A stretch of 52,381 nucleotides of DNA from Halioglobus sp. (GTDB lineage: Bacteria > Pseudomonadota > Gammaproteobacteria > Pseudomonadales > Halieaceae), in NCBI GenBank assembly GCA_028825045.1, contig JAPKAY010000024.1:1-52381 (forward strand). Reading direction: 5' to 3'. Position numbers and translations under genes: made by a program. Positions 25,544-33,547 of this stretch are shown here, piece after piece; the first letter of the stretch is position 1, and each line of letters begins with the position of its first letter. The notes under the pieces were generated by a model. The model made no database searches, had not been told where the DNA came from, and worked only from the letters and a program-made list of their open reading frames with translations.

Positions 25544-26359
25544 TTGAAACATAAGGCGCCGACAACAACGATTGAAGAGCCGGTGGTTTTCTTCGTACAC
25601 CTAATGAAAACTGGTGGCACCACAGTAAACCTTAGCCTATTAGGCAAATATCCCGGTGGTTGCCGTTACCCGGAAGAAGGCGTGGACGCCATGGTGATGG
25701 AGGCGAAATCTCTGACCAGAAACCTTTTTGCTCTCTCCGAGGAGCGACGAGCGAGTTTGCGTTGGATTAGTCCCCACCTGCCCCTGAGCGCGGCCACTCG
25801 GTTTAGAGAGGAGATGGAGCGACCGGTTTCGATTACCATGCTATTGCGAGATGGTCTTGATCGTTCAGTAAGCTATTTGCGTAATCTTTCGCTACGATTT
25901 AATCACGCCTACACTTACCGTGAGCTGCTCGATATCCCATTGCTGCGTAAATTTTTCCTTTCAAACCATCAGACCCGTGCCCTGAGTATTACTGAAGCTA
26001 ATTGGCAGGAATGGGACAACAGTATGCGTGGCCTTATCCTATTAAGTTTGGGTGTTGAAAAAGCGCAGCCCATCAGTGAAATTTCGCCTGTTGGTGAGGT
26101 AGATCTCAACATCGCTATTGCAGCGCTCAGCCAGGTCGATGTGCTCGGCTTACAAAATGAGTTCGATGATTGGTGGCAGCGGTGCCGACAGGCATATCAA
26201 TGGCCGGGTACGCCGAAATACTCTGCCAATGTCACACCAGCAGGTGACTTCGGTAAAGTTCCGCCGGTTCCAGATTCAATAATAGAAGAACTTCGCGAGC
26301 TCAACGCATTGGACTCAAGGTTGTACGCTGGGGCGAGCGAAATCCTCAGATCCCGGTAA
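25544..26359 (+). CDS. Sulfotransferase-like protein
   Basis: A 271-residue protein resembling Golgi-type / Sulfotransfer_2 sulfotransferases, which move sulfate from PAPS to a hydroxyl or amine. The 5'-phosphosulfate loop HLMKTGGTTV (residues 19-28) and the 3'-phosphate loop LLRDGLDRSVSYL (100-112, Arg102 and Ser108) are clear. The start is TTG at 25544 with GGAG ten bases before; no ATG fits. The stop codon lies inside the IS6 remnant on the right, so the C-terminus may have been trimmed or created by the insertion. It sits between two IS6 remnants and is followed by a radical SAM gene on the same strand. The acceptor is unknown; lipid or glycan acceptors are usual. Confidence 0.75.
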   Translation: MKHKAPTTTIEEPVVFFVHLMKTGGTTVNLSLLGKYPGGCRYPEEGVDAMVMEAKSLTRNLFALSEERRASLRWISPHLPLSAATRFREEMERPVSITMLLRDGLDRSVSYLRNLSLRFNHAYTYRELLDIPLLRKFFLSNHQTRALSITEANWQEWDNSMRGLILLSLGVEKAQPISEISPVGEVDLNIAIAALSQVDVLGLQNEFDDWWQRCRQAYQWPGTPKYSANVTPAGDFGKVPPVPDSIIEELRELNALDSRLYAGASEILRSR

Positions 26360-26660
26360 TGCTGCTTACCATTGATTTTGACGAACGCTCCTCGATGAAG
26401 AATGTGTCAACGTAGCCTCGGTGCTTGCGCTTCAACCGCCGGTTATAAAGAGCGTCGAACTTGACGCACCAGGGGCGGATCGTTTCGTAGCTGACTACAA
26501 AACCACGTTCGGCGAGTAGATCTGCAACATCACGATGGCTCAGGTTGAAGCGAGAGTGGAGCCACACTGTGGAAAAAATGATATCTGGAGGGAATCGGTG
26601 GCGTTTCCAGGTATTCTTCTGCCGATTCTAGTACGTTCGGGCAGTTAATTTGTCGATACT
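26346..26660 (-). pseudogene. IS6-family transposase, N-terminal remnant
   Basis: The minus strand encodes FPPDIIFSTVWLHSRFNLSH and continues through SYETIRPWCVKFD to RGYVDTFFIEE. A frameshift then yields FVKINGKQHY, where similarity stops at about 26358. This is the N-terminal third plus the first catalytic Asp region (DTFFI-D) of an IS6 transposase, with Glu in place of the expected Asp, a frameshift and no C-terminus. The stretch to about 26660 matches the left-end region of the copy at the window start. Confidence 0.78.
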
Positions 26661-26785
26661 CGCTAAATTTTTGATTTTGCTTTTTTAGGGCCGTTACAGT
26701 ACTTTGTAGTGGGGCATAATGATGGCTACCATAAATCTCCGGCCCCGTCCGGCAGGGTGTACCCACTAAAATAACTTGGTGAGCG

Positions 26786-28768
26786 ATGAATACATACGCA
26801 CTTACACCTGGCGAGCAGTCAGCGGGTGGTAAGCCTACAGTTTTTCCGCTGGCTTTGGCGGACGAAAAAGATATGCTTCCCTACCTGTCAATGGGTATGG
26901 TCGCTGCGTATCTTCGCGTGTACAACGATCAAGCTCTCAACATCCCATTTTTTATTGAACGTGTGCGCATCGGGGGAATCCCCGAACACTCGTTGGAAGA
27001 GGCCTATGCCGGAATCGCCGAAGCGCAGCGCAGTATCTGCCTCCTGTCTTCTTATGTCTGGAACAACCATGTCAATTTAGCCGCCGCGAAAGATATCAAA
27101 GCGCTGGCTCCGAATTCTATTATCATTATTGGCGGGCCAGAGGTTCCCAAGTACGTCGATGAGACCGAGGCTTTCCTGGAGCAGAACCCAGCGATTGACA
27201 TCGCAGTGCTCGGTGAGGGCGAAGTTGCCTGTGCCCAAATTCTAGAGCTACTGTCGCAAACAGATTACTCGCTAGATAGTCTCTCAGATGTTGAGGGTAT
27301 TGTGTTTCGCGGTAGCGATGGTTGGGTACGCACTGGTGACCGAGCGCGCATAGCTGATATCAACGAACTGCCCTCGCCGTATTTGAACGGTGAGTTTGGC
27401 ACATGGTTTGAGGGTTTCACTGCTGCGATTCTGGAGACTAATCGGGGCTGCCCCTACGGCTGCACCTACTGCGACTGGGGATCCGCCACGTTAGCCAAAG
27501 TAACCAAGTTTGAGCCGGCGCGCGTGAACGCGGAAATAGATTACATCGCAAAGAAGGGCTCGCAGGCTGTCTTTGTGGCAGATGCCAACTTTGGGATGCT
27601 GGAGCAGGATATCGAACTGGCTCAGACGTTGGTTGATGCCAAGGCGAAGTATGGTTTTCCAGGGCGTATTTACAGCAACTTTGCAAAGAATGGTGGTAGG
27701 CGATTGATGACCGTTATCAAAACCCTGCACGAGGGCGGCCTACTGGAAGCCGGTATCATTGCGCTGCAGACCACGGACGATGATGTGCTGAAGGCAATCA
27801 AGCGAGACAACATCAAAACATCTTCCTATGAAAAAATTATGGGATATTTTAATTCTGAAAATATCCCCATGGCTTCCGACATCATGATCGGTTTACCAGG
27901 ACAGACTATCGATTCATTGCAAAAAGATTTGCAATTTTGTTTTGACTGGAAGGTATCGGCTAATGGCAACTACACATCTATGATGCCTAATGCTCCAATG
28001 GCGGAAAAATCGTATCGCGAGGAGTTTCAAATTATCGCGGACGACGATGGGATGATTGCCTCTACCTCAACGTTTACTGCCGAAGACCTGATGTACATGA
28101 AATGTCTGTACCTGACCTACCAGTTTCACATACCCCTTGGAAACCTGAAATACTATCTCTATTTCTTGCAAATGGAGCACGACCTTCAGGCGATAGAAGT
28201 TCTGCGCCGTTGGCTGGACAGGGTTCTGGAAGGTGATTCGCGCCTGAGCCTTTCTTCACGGCTGTATTGGGAAGTGTTTAATCCGAAAGGCCGCACGGGT
28301 GACTGGGGCTTGCTGAGTTGGGGCGATGAGGCAGAATTTTTCTTCGAGTCTTTTGGAGACTACTTGACTGAATTCCATCAATTTGTAGTGGATGAATTTG
28401 GTCTGGTTATCTCAGAAGCAGAGGTTGCGACTTTGCTTGGCGCTCAGGCGGCAGTCATTAGACGCCTGGGTCGTGACTACCCTCACTCCATCGATTTGCC
28501 GCATAACGTCGTACAATACTTTGAGCAGTATCGGCGTGTCGCAGCGGTATCAGAACTGGAGGGCAACCTAAAAGCATTGCGCGACTTCGAGCCACATACT
28601 TTTACGGTGAATCCTTTTGTAAAACCCGGCACTAACGTTCGGTTTGTAAAGCGGGATGGTCACTCCGATTCATGGGAACTCCTATCGCCCTTGCTGTTTA
28701 ACCAGATTAAGCGCAAGAAAGCAGTCGCGGAGGAGAAGAGCCCGATGGCGGAGGTGTCGCCAACTTGA
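26786..28768 (+). CDS. B12-binding-domain-type radical SAM protein
   Basis: A 660-residue cytoplasmic enzyme. The N-terminal Rossmann-like domain carries SIIIIGGPEVPKY and VLGEGEVAC (about residues 110-155). The radical SAM core begins at TNRGCPYGCTYCDWGS, with cluster cysteines 222, 226 and 229. FVADANFGM and DIMIGLPGQT mark later core strands. The C-terminal about 200 residues are helical and acidic, with no family I recognise. As in the enzyme at 5664, a DxHxxG cobalamin ligand motif is not visible. The ATG at 26786 has only a weak GGTGAG just before it. The stop TGA falls inside the IS6 left-end repeat, so the last residues may derive from the element. Together with the sulfotransferase it forms an IS-bracketed pair; a modified small molecule or peptide product is plausible but unproven. 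Confidence 0.85.
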   Translation: MNTYALTPGEQSAGGKPTVFPLALADEKDMLPYLSMGMVAAYLRVYNDQALNIPFFIERVRIGGIPEHSLEEAYAGIAEAQRSICLLSSYVWNNHVNLAAAKDIKALAPNSIIIIGGPEVPKYVDETEAFLEQNPAIDIAVLGEGEVACAQILELLSQTDYSLDSLSDVEGIVFRGSDGWVRTGDRARIADINELPSPYLNGEFGTWFEGFTAAILETNRGCPYGCTYCDWGSATLAKVTKFEPARVNAEIDYIAKKGSQAVFVADANFGMLEQDIELAQTLVDAKAKYGFPGRIYSNFAKNGGRRLMTVIKTLHEGGLLEAGIIALQTTDDDVLKAIKRDNIKTSSYEKIMGYFNSENIPMASDIMIGLPGQTIDSLQKDLQFCFDWKVSANGNYTSMMPNAPMAEKSYREEFQIIADDDGMIASTSTFTAEDLMYMKCLYLTYQFHIPLGNLKYYLYFLQMEHDLQAIEVLRRWLDRVLEGDSRLSLSSRLYWEVFNPKGRTGDWGLLSWGDEAEFFFESFGDYLTEFHQFVVDEFGLVISEAEVATLLGAQAAVIRRLGRDYPHSIDLPHNVVQYFEQYRRVAAVSELEGNLKALRDFEPHTFTVNPFVKPGTNVRFVKRDGHSDSWELLSPLLFNQIKRKKAVAEEKSPMAEVSPT

Positions 28769-28830
28769 ACCACTGTGGTTGATAGAGTCAGTAGATGAGC
28801 ACTTAGAAGCGCCACTGAACCCCCCTGTCG
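28762..28830 (+). repeat. IS6-type left-end fragment
   Basis: About 65 bp starting AACTTGAAC and containing TTGATAGAGTCAGTAGATGA match the copies at 25102 and, on the other strand, those near 26620 and 80. One frame reads LIESVDEHLEAPLNPP, parallel to LVESADEHIQPPPIPA at the window start. No transposase core follows, so this is an orphan end. Confidence 0.6.
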
Positions 28831-28920
28831 GTATAGACTGCTGCGTGCCACAGCTCGCTGCTAGCGGTTTTGATTGGCAACGCCGCCTTGGCGAACCAAG
28901 TTTCAGTTTATATCGGAGAC

Positions 28921-28953
28921 AGACCACTTTTCAGCCTCAAAAAAAAGTGGTCT
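28921..28953. terminator. Bidirectional-type hairpin between radical SAM and FHA genes
   Basis: An 11-bp perfect stem, AGACCACTTTT (28921-28931) with AAAAGTGGTCT (28943-28953), has an 11-base loop. It lies between convergent genes, 35 bp after the FHA stop on the minus strand and 150 bp after the radical SAM stop. The A/T-rich inner stem and the following TTTGCGATTTT on the plus strand fit an intrinsic terminator. Confidence 0.65.
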
Positions 28954-28987
28954 TTGCGATTTTACCCACAGGCAGACACGTTGCAAA

Positions 28988-29653
28988 CTATGCTGCGGCC
29001 TGCCGAAATTTAAATACGATGGGGGATTGTGGGGTTCCGACAATAATGTCGTCACCAAATTTCAGAGCGCATCTACCGCCCGTGTAGTCGCCGCCGACGA
29101 TATAGCCACCAACAACGGTGCCACAGGCACTGCCGCGATCCACCAATTCATAGCTGCCATCACTATTTTCTTCAATCTGGAAGTGTTCTCGCGACACGTT
29201 GAGTGGCTTGCCCATATCCTTAACATACAAATCATTATTGGGTCGACCGACAACCTCGCGCCGCTCACTGGTCTCCGGCGTGGCTCCGGCCAAATGCGTG
29301 CGGGCTTCACGGCCAACTCGGAAAGGAAACTGATCGAGCCTGACCTCATCCCGATTGATAGCCAAACTCGTCGTTGGCGTACCTGAACGCAGCAGGGGTA
29401 TTCCCACGGAGGCACGACCGGCGAGTCTTCTGTCCGTAGTATTAGTGGAGGCCGCAACATCGTTGCGCGCGAGCCCACCGGTTGGCGCTGTCACCCCATC
29501 AGCATTCGTGACTAACCCGTTCGCGATCACCAGGGGATCGGCGCCACAGACCTCCTCAAGAATCTCCAGGGTAGCTTTAAACCAGGCAGAAGCAAGCTGT
29601 TCACTGATGCCCATCCGTTGCGCGAGCTCCCTAACCATTTCCTTCTCGTCCAT
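28988..29653 (-). CDS. FHA-domain protein
   Basis: A 221-residue cytoplasmic protein. The N-terminal 35 residues form a small helical domain (REYxQRMGIS-like, seen as RELAQRMGISEQLASAWF) that could be DNA- or protein-binding. A low-complexity Ala/Thr/Gly linker follows. The C-terminal about 110 residues form a forkhead-associated domain: FRVGRE, LNVSREHFQI (the Ser-Arg-xx-His phosphothreonine-binding core), GSACGT and FGDDIIVG. FHA domains bind phosphothreonine peptides, but no Ser/Thr kinase or type VI secretion gene is near. The frame is open to an ATG at 29716, but the ATG at 29653 has AGGGA nine bases upstream and a more natural N-terminus. A palindromic promoter lies upstream. Confidence 0.8.
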   Translation of the reverse strand: MDEKEMVRELAQRMGISEQLASAWFKATLEILEEVCGADPLVIANGLVTNADGVTAPTGGLARNDVAASTNTTDRRLAGRASVGIPLLRSGTPTTSLAINRDEVRLDQFPFRVGREARTHLAGATPETSERREVVGRPNNDLYVKDMGKPLNVSREHFQIEENSDGSYELVDRGSACGTVVGGYIVGGDYTGGRCALKFGDDIIVGTPQSPIVFKFRQAAA

Positions 29654-29732
29654 TGTCTTCATCCCTGTCTGACAGATTGTCTGAATACACTGCGTGTCGG
29701 GAGAACAGTCGATCATTCTCCCCCAACACCCT

Positions 29733-29760
29733 ACTATAATGCGGATTGAGTTTACTCAAT
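29733..29760 (-). promoter_or_regulatory. Putative FHA-gene promoter overlapped by a palindromic operator
   Basis: On the minus strand a TTGAGT (29754-29759) and a TATAGT (29733-29738) are 15 bp apart. The -35 lies inside a perfect inverted repeat, ATTGAGT-TT-ACTCAAT (29745-29760), typical of a dimeric repressor or activator site. The spacing is slightly short for a sigma-70 promoter. Confidence 0.5.
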
Positions 29761-29855
29761 ACGCTATGCCATCGGCCACCGTGGTATCCGATGACACGCT
29801 CCGCTAAGAGCTCCCTGCTACTTTTAAGCTAAAGCAGAGCAGACGCGATATAAGC

Positions 29856-30000
29856 ATGTCAAACACTGAAAAGATGGTCAAGGATATCCGCCGCAACACC
29901 CGCGGTAAGTTCGCCATAACGGAGAAGATACACATTGTTCTGTAAGACCTTGGGGCGAAAGCTCTATCGCTGAACTATGTCGCAAGGGCACTGATAAATT
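29856..30000 (+). pseudogene. IS3-family OrfA-like fragment
   Basis: An ATG at 29856 opens 29 codons that read IRRNTRGKFAITEKIHIVL and end in TAA at 29943. In a shifted frame SSIAELCRKG follows. Both match the helix-turn-helix start of IS3-type OrfA proteins (IRRxTRxxxSxEEKIxIVL ... SIAELCRxEGI). A nonsense codon, a frameshift and loss of the rest make it a relic. Confidence 0.65.
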
Positions 30001-30404
30001 AACGCCGTCGGACGCATGACATCTAGCATCATGCCTCAAGCAACAGCCCTGCCCCATTCTGTGCACGCACTCCCTGAAATCACGGTCATGCTGAGACCTA
30101 ATCAGGTGCCTTCCCTGATTAAGGGCATTCTGAACAGCAGCATGAACTGGAGTAGCAAATAGCCTGCACTCACTAATTTTGCGCCATTGTTGGAAAGTGA
30201 ACTTCAACCCATAACTTGCCAGAGTTGGGGCAGGCAACTAGTGTCAGTATTTTTTACGCATACCCGTCATTTACTAGTCCAGAGTCGCTGGTTAGTGCGT
30301 ACTTACTCGGCTGGTACTTAATTTGCTCGACTTAGTGTAGTACCAAATAGATCCATGATTTCAACCAGGGTGAATAATCCTCAAACAACCAAACGTTTTG
30401 TTAA
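30001..30404. other. Non-coding decayed region
   Basis: No convincing gene. A minus-strand open frame over 29878-30237 is largely antisense to the IS3 fragment and shows no motif. The rest gives short broken frames only. Decayed insertion-sequence DNA is the likeliest origin. Confidence 0.35.
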
Positions 30405-30752
30405 GGAGTCTTTGAGGATAGCTATAAAATCTACCAACCGAGTCGCCATGGCGACAATTCTGGGGGTGACGGGGGTGACGGGGGTGACGGGGGTGATACC
30501 AATGATGACAATGACAGCTATGAGGGCGCCTACGATAACTTCTCGCTGGTCCCGAACGATGATCAGTCAGATACGAATGGAGATGACGTCGGTGGCGCAT
30601 GCGACTCAGATAACGATGGGGTGCGGGATCACATCGATAACTGTAAATTTATACCCAATACCGATCAGGCAGACGACGATAGTAATAGTGCCGGTAATGC
30701 ATGCGAAGGCCTTGCCTCGAAAAAAACGCACCGTTTGGTGTTAGCAACTTGA
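30405..30752 (+). pseudogene. Thrombospondin-type-3 calcium-binding repeat fragment
   Basis: In one frame, open from the TAA at 30402 to the TGA at 30750-30752, the sequence encodes an Asp/Gly-rich stretch. It contains DGGDGGDGGDTND, then ACDSDNDGVRDHIDNCKFIPN and DDDSNSAGNACEG. This is the thrombospondin type 3 repeat pattern (D.D.DGV.D..DNC...PN.DQ.D.D.D..G.AC), which binds calcium in secreted or surface proteins. There is no ATG, GTG or TTG start in the frame before the repeat and no signal peptide, so it is an internal piece of a lost larger protein. Confidence 0.6.
30462..30497 (+). repeat. Four tandem 9-bp units (GGGGGTGAC)
   Basis: Three exact copies of GGGGGTGAC and a fourth ending in GAT lie head to tail. 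In the coding frame of the surrounding fragment they encode Gly-Asp-Gly repeats, so changes in copy number would keep the frame. Confidence 0.85.
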
Positions 30753-30826
30753 TCGGCCCGGGCGTTGCACTTGCTATCCCCGCCTGAGAGTTTCATTTAC
30801 AGCAAAGCTGTGCGTGGCGTCTGTCA

Positions 30827-30919
30827 CTACACCACCTCAACGGCAAAACCTGGGTGGTCAACAGTGCTAAACCCAATAATCATCAGGGTGCAAAACAGTA
30901 CTCTAGCAAAGCTAGACAT
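30827..30919 (-). CDS. 30-residue signal-peptide-like small ORF
   Basis: The ATG at 30919 on the minus strand is preceded by GAAGGAG with a 7-base spacer, one of the best ribosome binding sites in the window. It encodes a 30-residue peptide with a typical signal-like core (RVLFCTLMIIGFSTV) and stops at TAG 30827. A neighbouring frame stays open a little further (TDATHSFAVNETL), so this may be the 5' end of an exported protein cut by a frameshift rather than a genuine micropeptide. No homologue recognised. Confidence 0.35.
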   Translation of the reverse strand: MSSFARVLFCTLMIIGFSTVDHPGFAVEVV

Positions 30920-31072
30920 AGGCGAACTCCTTCACCAAACGATTGAATTTCTCTATTCCTGCAGACTATGAAGCACGGTACCTAGGTGTAATGTGTCCCC
31001 GCAGCAAAAAACCAAAGGGATGACCCCTCTAGGCCGGAACGAACTGTTAAGAGCCAAAATATAATGTGACGC

Positions 31073-31100
31073 TTGAACTTACTGTTTAACGTCCTATACT
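31073..31100 (+). promoter_or_regulatory. Sigma-70 promoter of the small periplasmic / OmpA operon
   Basis: TTGAAC (31073-31078) and TATACT (31095-31100) are separated by 16 bp. The likely transcript start is at about 31107, giving a 28-base leader that contains the AAGGA binding site for the ATG at 31135. Confidence 0.65.
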
Positions 31101-31134
31101 TATATTGTGTCAGAGATCTACAAGGAAGCTCATC

Positions 31135-31500
31135 ATGGTACCTACTCATTCCATCCTGGTGGGAGTAGCCATCGTTGTTTCGGCATTAGCGAGTCACAGC
31201 ACGTTGGCAGACGCCGACATAGCTAACGATGACTCTCTCGCTTCTGCCTTCCTCGCCCAGTGCCTCCAAATGCAAGACTGTGCCCGAGAACGAATGGCTA
31301 CAGAAGGCAGTATGGATCCGGCGCTGGTTCAAATGATCGAAACCAGAATGACTGGTCAGTGCGAAGCGCAGCTGCAAAAAATTGCGCAATATGAAGCTTC
31401 TCCACATACACAGGGATTAATAGACTGCTATCAGGCTGTGACCGCCCTAAGTTGCGCCGAGCTTGCAGCCGAACCATCGATTCCTGCCTGTGAGCAATAA
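31135..31500 (+). CDS. Small periplasmic Cys-containing protein
   Basis: A 121-residue exported protein of unknown function. Residues 1-25 form a signal peptide (ILVGVAIVVSALASHSTLA). The mature part is helical and acidic with six cysteines (CLQMQDC, GQC, DC, SC, AC), which suggests two or three disulfides. The ATG at 31135 has AAGGA eight bases upstream; the frame is open to a TTG at 31105 that lacks a site and overlaps the promoter's downstream end. The stop overlaps the GTG start of the OmpA-family gene, so the two are coupled and may act together at the envelope. Confidence 0.7.
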   Translation: MVPTHSILVGVAIVVSALASHSTLADADIANDDSLASAFLAQCLQMQDCARERMATEGSMDPALVQMIETRMTGQCEAQLQKIAQYEASPHTQGLIDCYQAVTALSCAELAAEPSIPACEQ

Positions 31501-32623
31501 GGCCCCGAATATCGCGCGCGCCAGCCTGCGCATCCTTGCCAGCTTTCTATTGCTTGCCGGCTCCAGCCTTCATGCCAGCCCGCCGCTTGAACATCCTGTT
31601 ATCAAGCCCGTTGAAGGAAGCGTTTTGGTGGATAAAAAATCGGTCTATCAGGATTTTAGCCGCATTAAGATCAGCTACAAAGATGACTCCGGCGAACAGA
31701 AAATGGCCGAGGGTGAGTATCGCAAACTCGTTTATCAGATCCAGGGCATGAGCAAAGAAGAGATCAAAGCCAATTTTCTGCGAGCGTCACAGAAAATTGG
31801 TGGTAACAGCTATGGATTAAATCGGGCAGTACGCGCCAATTTCAGAATACCCAACCCCGGGGGAGCGTTTACGTGGGTGATCCTCGATTTGCGCAGTAAA
31901 GGCGTGTACGAGCTGGAAATCGTAGATGAAAAGCCGCTGGAGGTCTCCCTGGTGTTCGACGCCAACGGCTTTAGAACGACATTGGTAGAAGCGGGCCGAA
32001 TTTCCGTTTATGGGATTCAATTTGCAACTAACAGCAATCAGCTAATGCCCGGATCTGGAAGTACCATTGATGTCATAGCCGAGGTGCTCTCTGCGGACCC
32101 CGAACTTCTGGTGGAAGTTCAGGGTCATACCGACGACACTGGCACAGACCAACGCAATAGCACTCTGTCGCAGCAACGAGCCAATACAGTGAAGAGCGCG
32201 CTGATGCTGTATGGCATCGAGCCGAGTCGTCTCACAACGCGAGGGTACGGCGCAGCCATGCCGATTGCCACAAACGAAACACCCGAAGGTCGCTTACTCA
32301 ATCGCCGCGTCGACTTCGCACTGCCGGGACACGAACTCACCGACAGCATTGCTCAGGCACCTGCAGCGATAAGCGACACAGCGCCTTCACAAAACAATAC
32401 TGATGTCACCCCGGCGGTAGCGGAGCATCCAAACTCAGTCGAAAGCACCTCAGCACAAGATGCTCAAAGTACACCCAAGGCGTCTAACGGGCAGGCTACA
32501 GATTATGCTGCGGACAAAATGACACGTGCGGGCGAAACAGCCACCAATTCCGTAGATGAAAAGATTGACCGCGCCATCGACAAAGCGGTCGAAAACACCC
32601 TCGACAAACTCTTCAACAACTAG
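31490..32623 (+). CDS. OmpA-family envelope protein
   Basis: A 377-residue exported protein. After a signal peptide (LRILASFLLLAGSSLHA) comes an N-terminal domain of about 150 residues that I do not recognise. An OmpA peptidoglycan-binding domain lies at about residues 165-275 (FATNSNQLMPGS, VQGHTDDTGTDQRNSTLSQQRA, GYGAAMPIATN), with the diaminopimelate-binding Asp and Arg positions present. The C-terminal about 100 residues are a disordered Ala/Thr/Asp-rich tail ending in an amphipathic helix. I use the GTG at 31490, which overlaps the preceding stop by 11 bases, rather than the TTG at 31463. It likely tethers the outer envelope to peptidoglycan without a beta-barrel. Confidence 0.87.
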   Translation: MSNKAPNIARASLRILASFLLLAGSSLHASPPLEHPVIKPVEGSVLVDKKSVYQDFSRIKISYKDDSGEQKMAEGEYRKLVYQIQGMSKEEIKANFLRASQKIGGNSYGLNRAVRANFRIPNPGGAFTWVILDLRSKGVYELEIVDEKPLEVSLVFDANGFRTTLVEAGRISVYGIQFATNSNQLMPGSGSTIDVIAEVLSADPELLVEVQGHTDDTGTDQRNSTLSQQRANTVKSALMLYGIEPSRLTTRGYGAAMPIATNETPEGRLLNRRVDFALPGHELTDSIAQAPAAISDTAPSQNNTDVTPAVAEHPNSVESTSAQDAQSTPKASNGQATDYAADKMTRAGETATNSVDEKIDRAIDKAVENTLDKLFNN

Positions 32624-32813
32624 CGGTAAAACCGACAAACAGGCCATCGCCAAGCTATTTTAAGTCCATCAGCTTTACCATTATTGAGCATAGACCAATG
32701 GTGCGTCGGGCTTTTCCAGCATTCCATGTACCCCGACCCGCAACCTATCCTGCCTAACTTATCCTTGGGCAGCTTCTATCATCTTCTCCTTGATGCCTAG
32801 CGCCCTAAACAGA

Positions 32814-33200
32814 CTAAGGTTCAGAATCAGGAGAACCTATACCTTTAGGGTTAGGGCCGTATTGATTGGCCTCTTCTTGACTGTCTGTGCAGAAGAACAC
32901 CAGTATCACGATTACCCCAATGATGGGCACCAATAAAATCCAGAACCACCAGCCAGAACGTCCCGTATCATGCAGCCTGCGTACAAACACCGCGATCGAA
33001 GGCAGGAAAATAAACAGCGCAAAGAGTCCGCCAAGCAATCCTTGATTTGCCTGCTCGTTAAATGTGCCAACGGCCAGGTCAATCATGTTCAATCCGACGC
33101 TGATGAGGGTAGTGAATAAAATGAAGTACCAATACTCGGAGCGAGTAGCGCGTCCGATCCAGACTGTGTATTTAGAAATTGGGCCGGTGAGCCGATGCAT
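32814..33200 (-). CDS. DUF805 inner-membrane protein
   Basis: A 128-residue membrane protein with three hydrophobic helices and the two DUF805 signatures GRATRSEYW (near residue 17) and RRLHDTGRSGWW (near residue 75). The family is widespread in bacteria and has no established function. The ATG at 33200 has AGGA eight bases before it; a second ATG at 33209 sits too close to that site. It is convergent with the OmpA-family gene, with 190 bp between them. Confidence 0.88.
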   Translation of the reverse strand: MHRLTGPISKYTVWIGRATRSEYWYFILFTTLISVGLNMIDLAVGTFNEQANQGLLGGLFALFIFLPSIAVFVRRLHDTGRSGWWFWILLVPIIGVIVILVFFCTDSQEEANQYGPNPKGIGSPDSEP

Positions 33201-33547
33201 AGTAACCATCCTTTTTTACCCCATTATTGATGTTAGTAGTGGGCCACAGGGCTATGGCCGACTAATTGATCCTTCTGAAATATAGAGTGGGTCAACACAC
33301 TTAACAACGCTAATACTCCCGTTTGAATGAAAGAAAAGGGTCGAAAGGGGTTATTTCAATGAAAATTCAGGTCTAGACGCTCCTATAACTGCTTTGTACC
33401 GAGACCACACATAAGCAGGTGATAACAGACCCGCAGCAAGGCACCAACGCGACCAAAGGTGGAAGTCGCTATGCAGTCCTGCGATAATTTGGCAAAGACA
33501 CACGATGCGCCATCTGTGCCACCGCTATCCGACATCGAGAGAATTGC
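33201..33547. other. Intergenic region before the MaoC-SDR gene
   Basis: A divergent gap of 347 bp. No gene, RNA or strong hairpin was found. A minus-strand open frame at 33383-33739 is antisense to the MaoC domain and has no motif. Promoters for both flanking genes are expected here but not clearly recognised. Confidence 0.35.

Noticed and set aside
29878..30237. 119-codon minus-strand frame
   Set aside because: Mostly antisense to the IS3 OrfA relic; His/Cys/Arg-rich composition without a recognisable motif.
30462..30497. Tandem repeat as a CRISPR array
   Set aside because: Units are 9 bp with no spacers and encode Gly-Asp in frame.
30355..30744. 129-codon frame rich in Val-Thr-Gly and Met-Thr
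   Set aside because: It is a shifted reading of the thrombospondin-3 fragment and its 9-bp repeats; the Asp-rich frame is the meaningful one.
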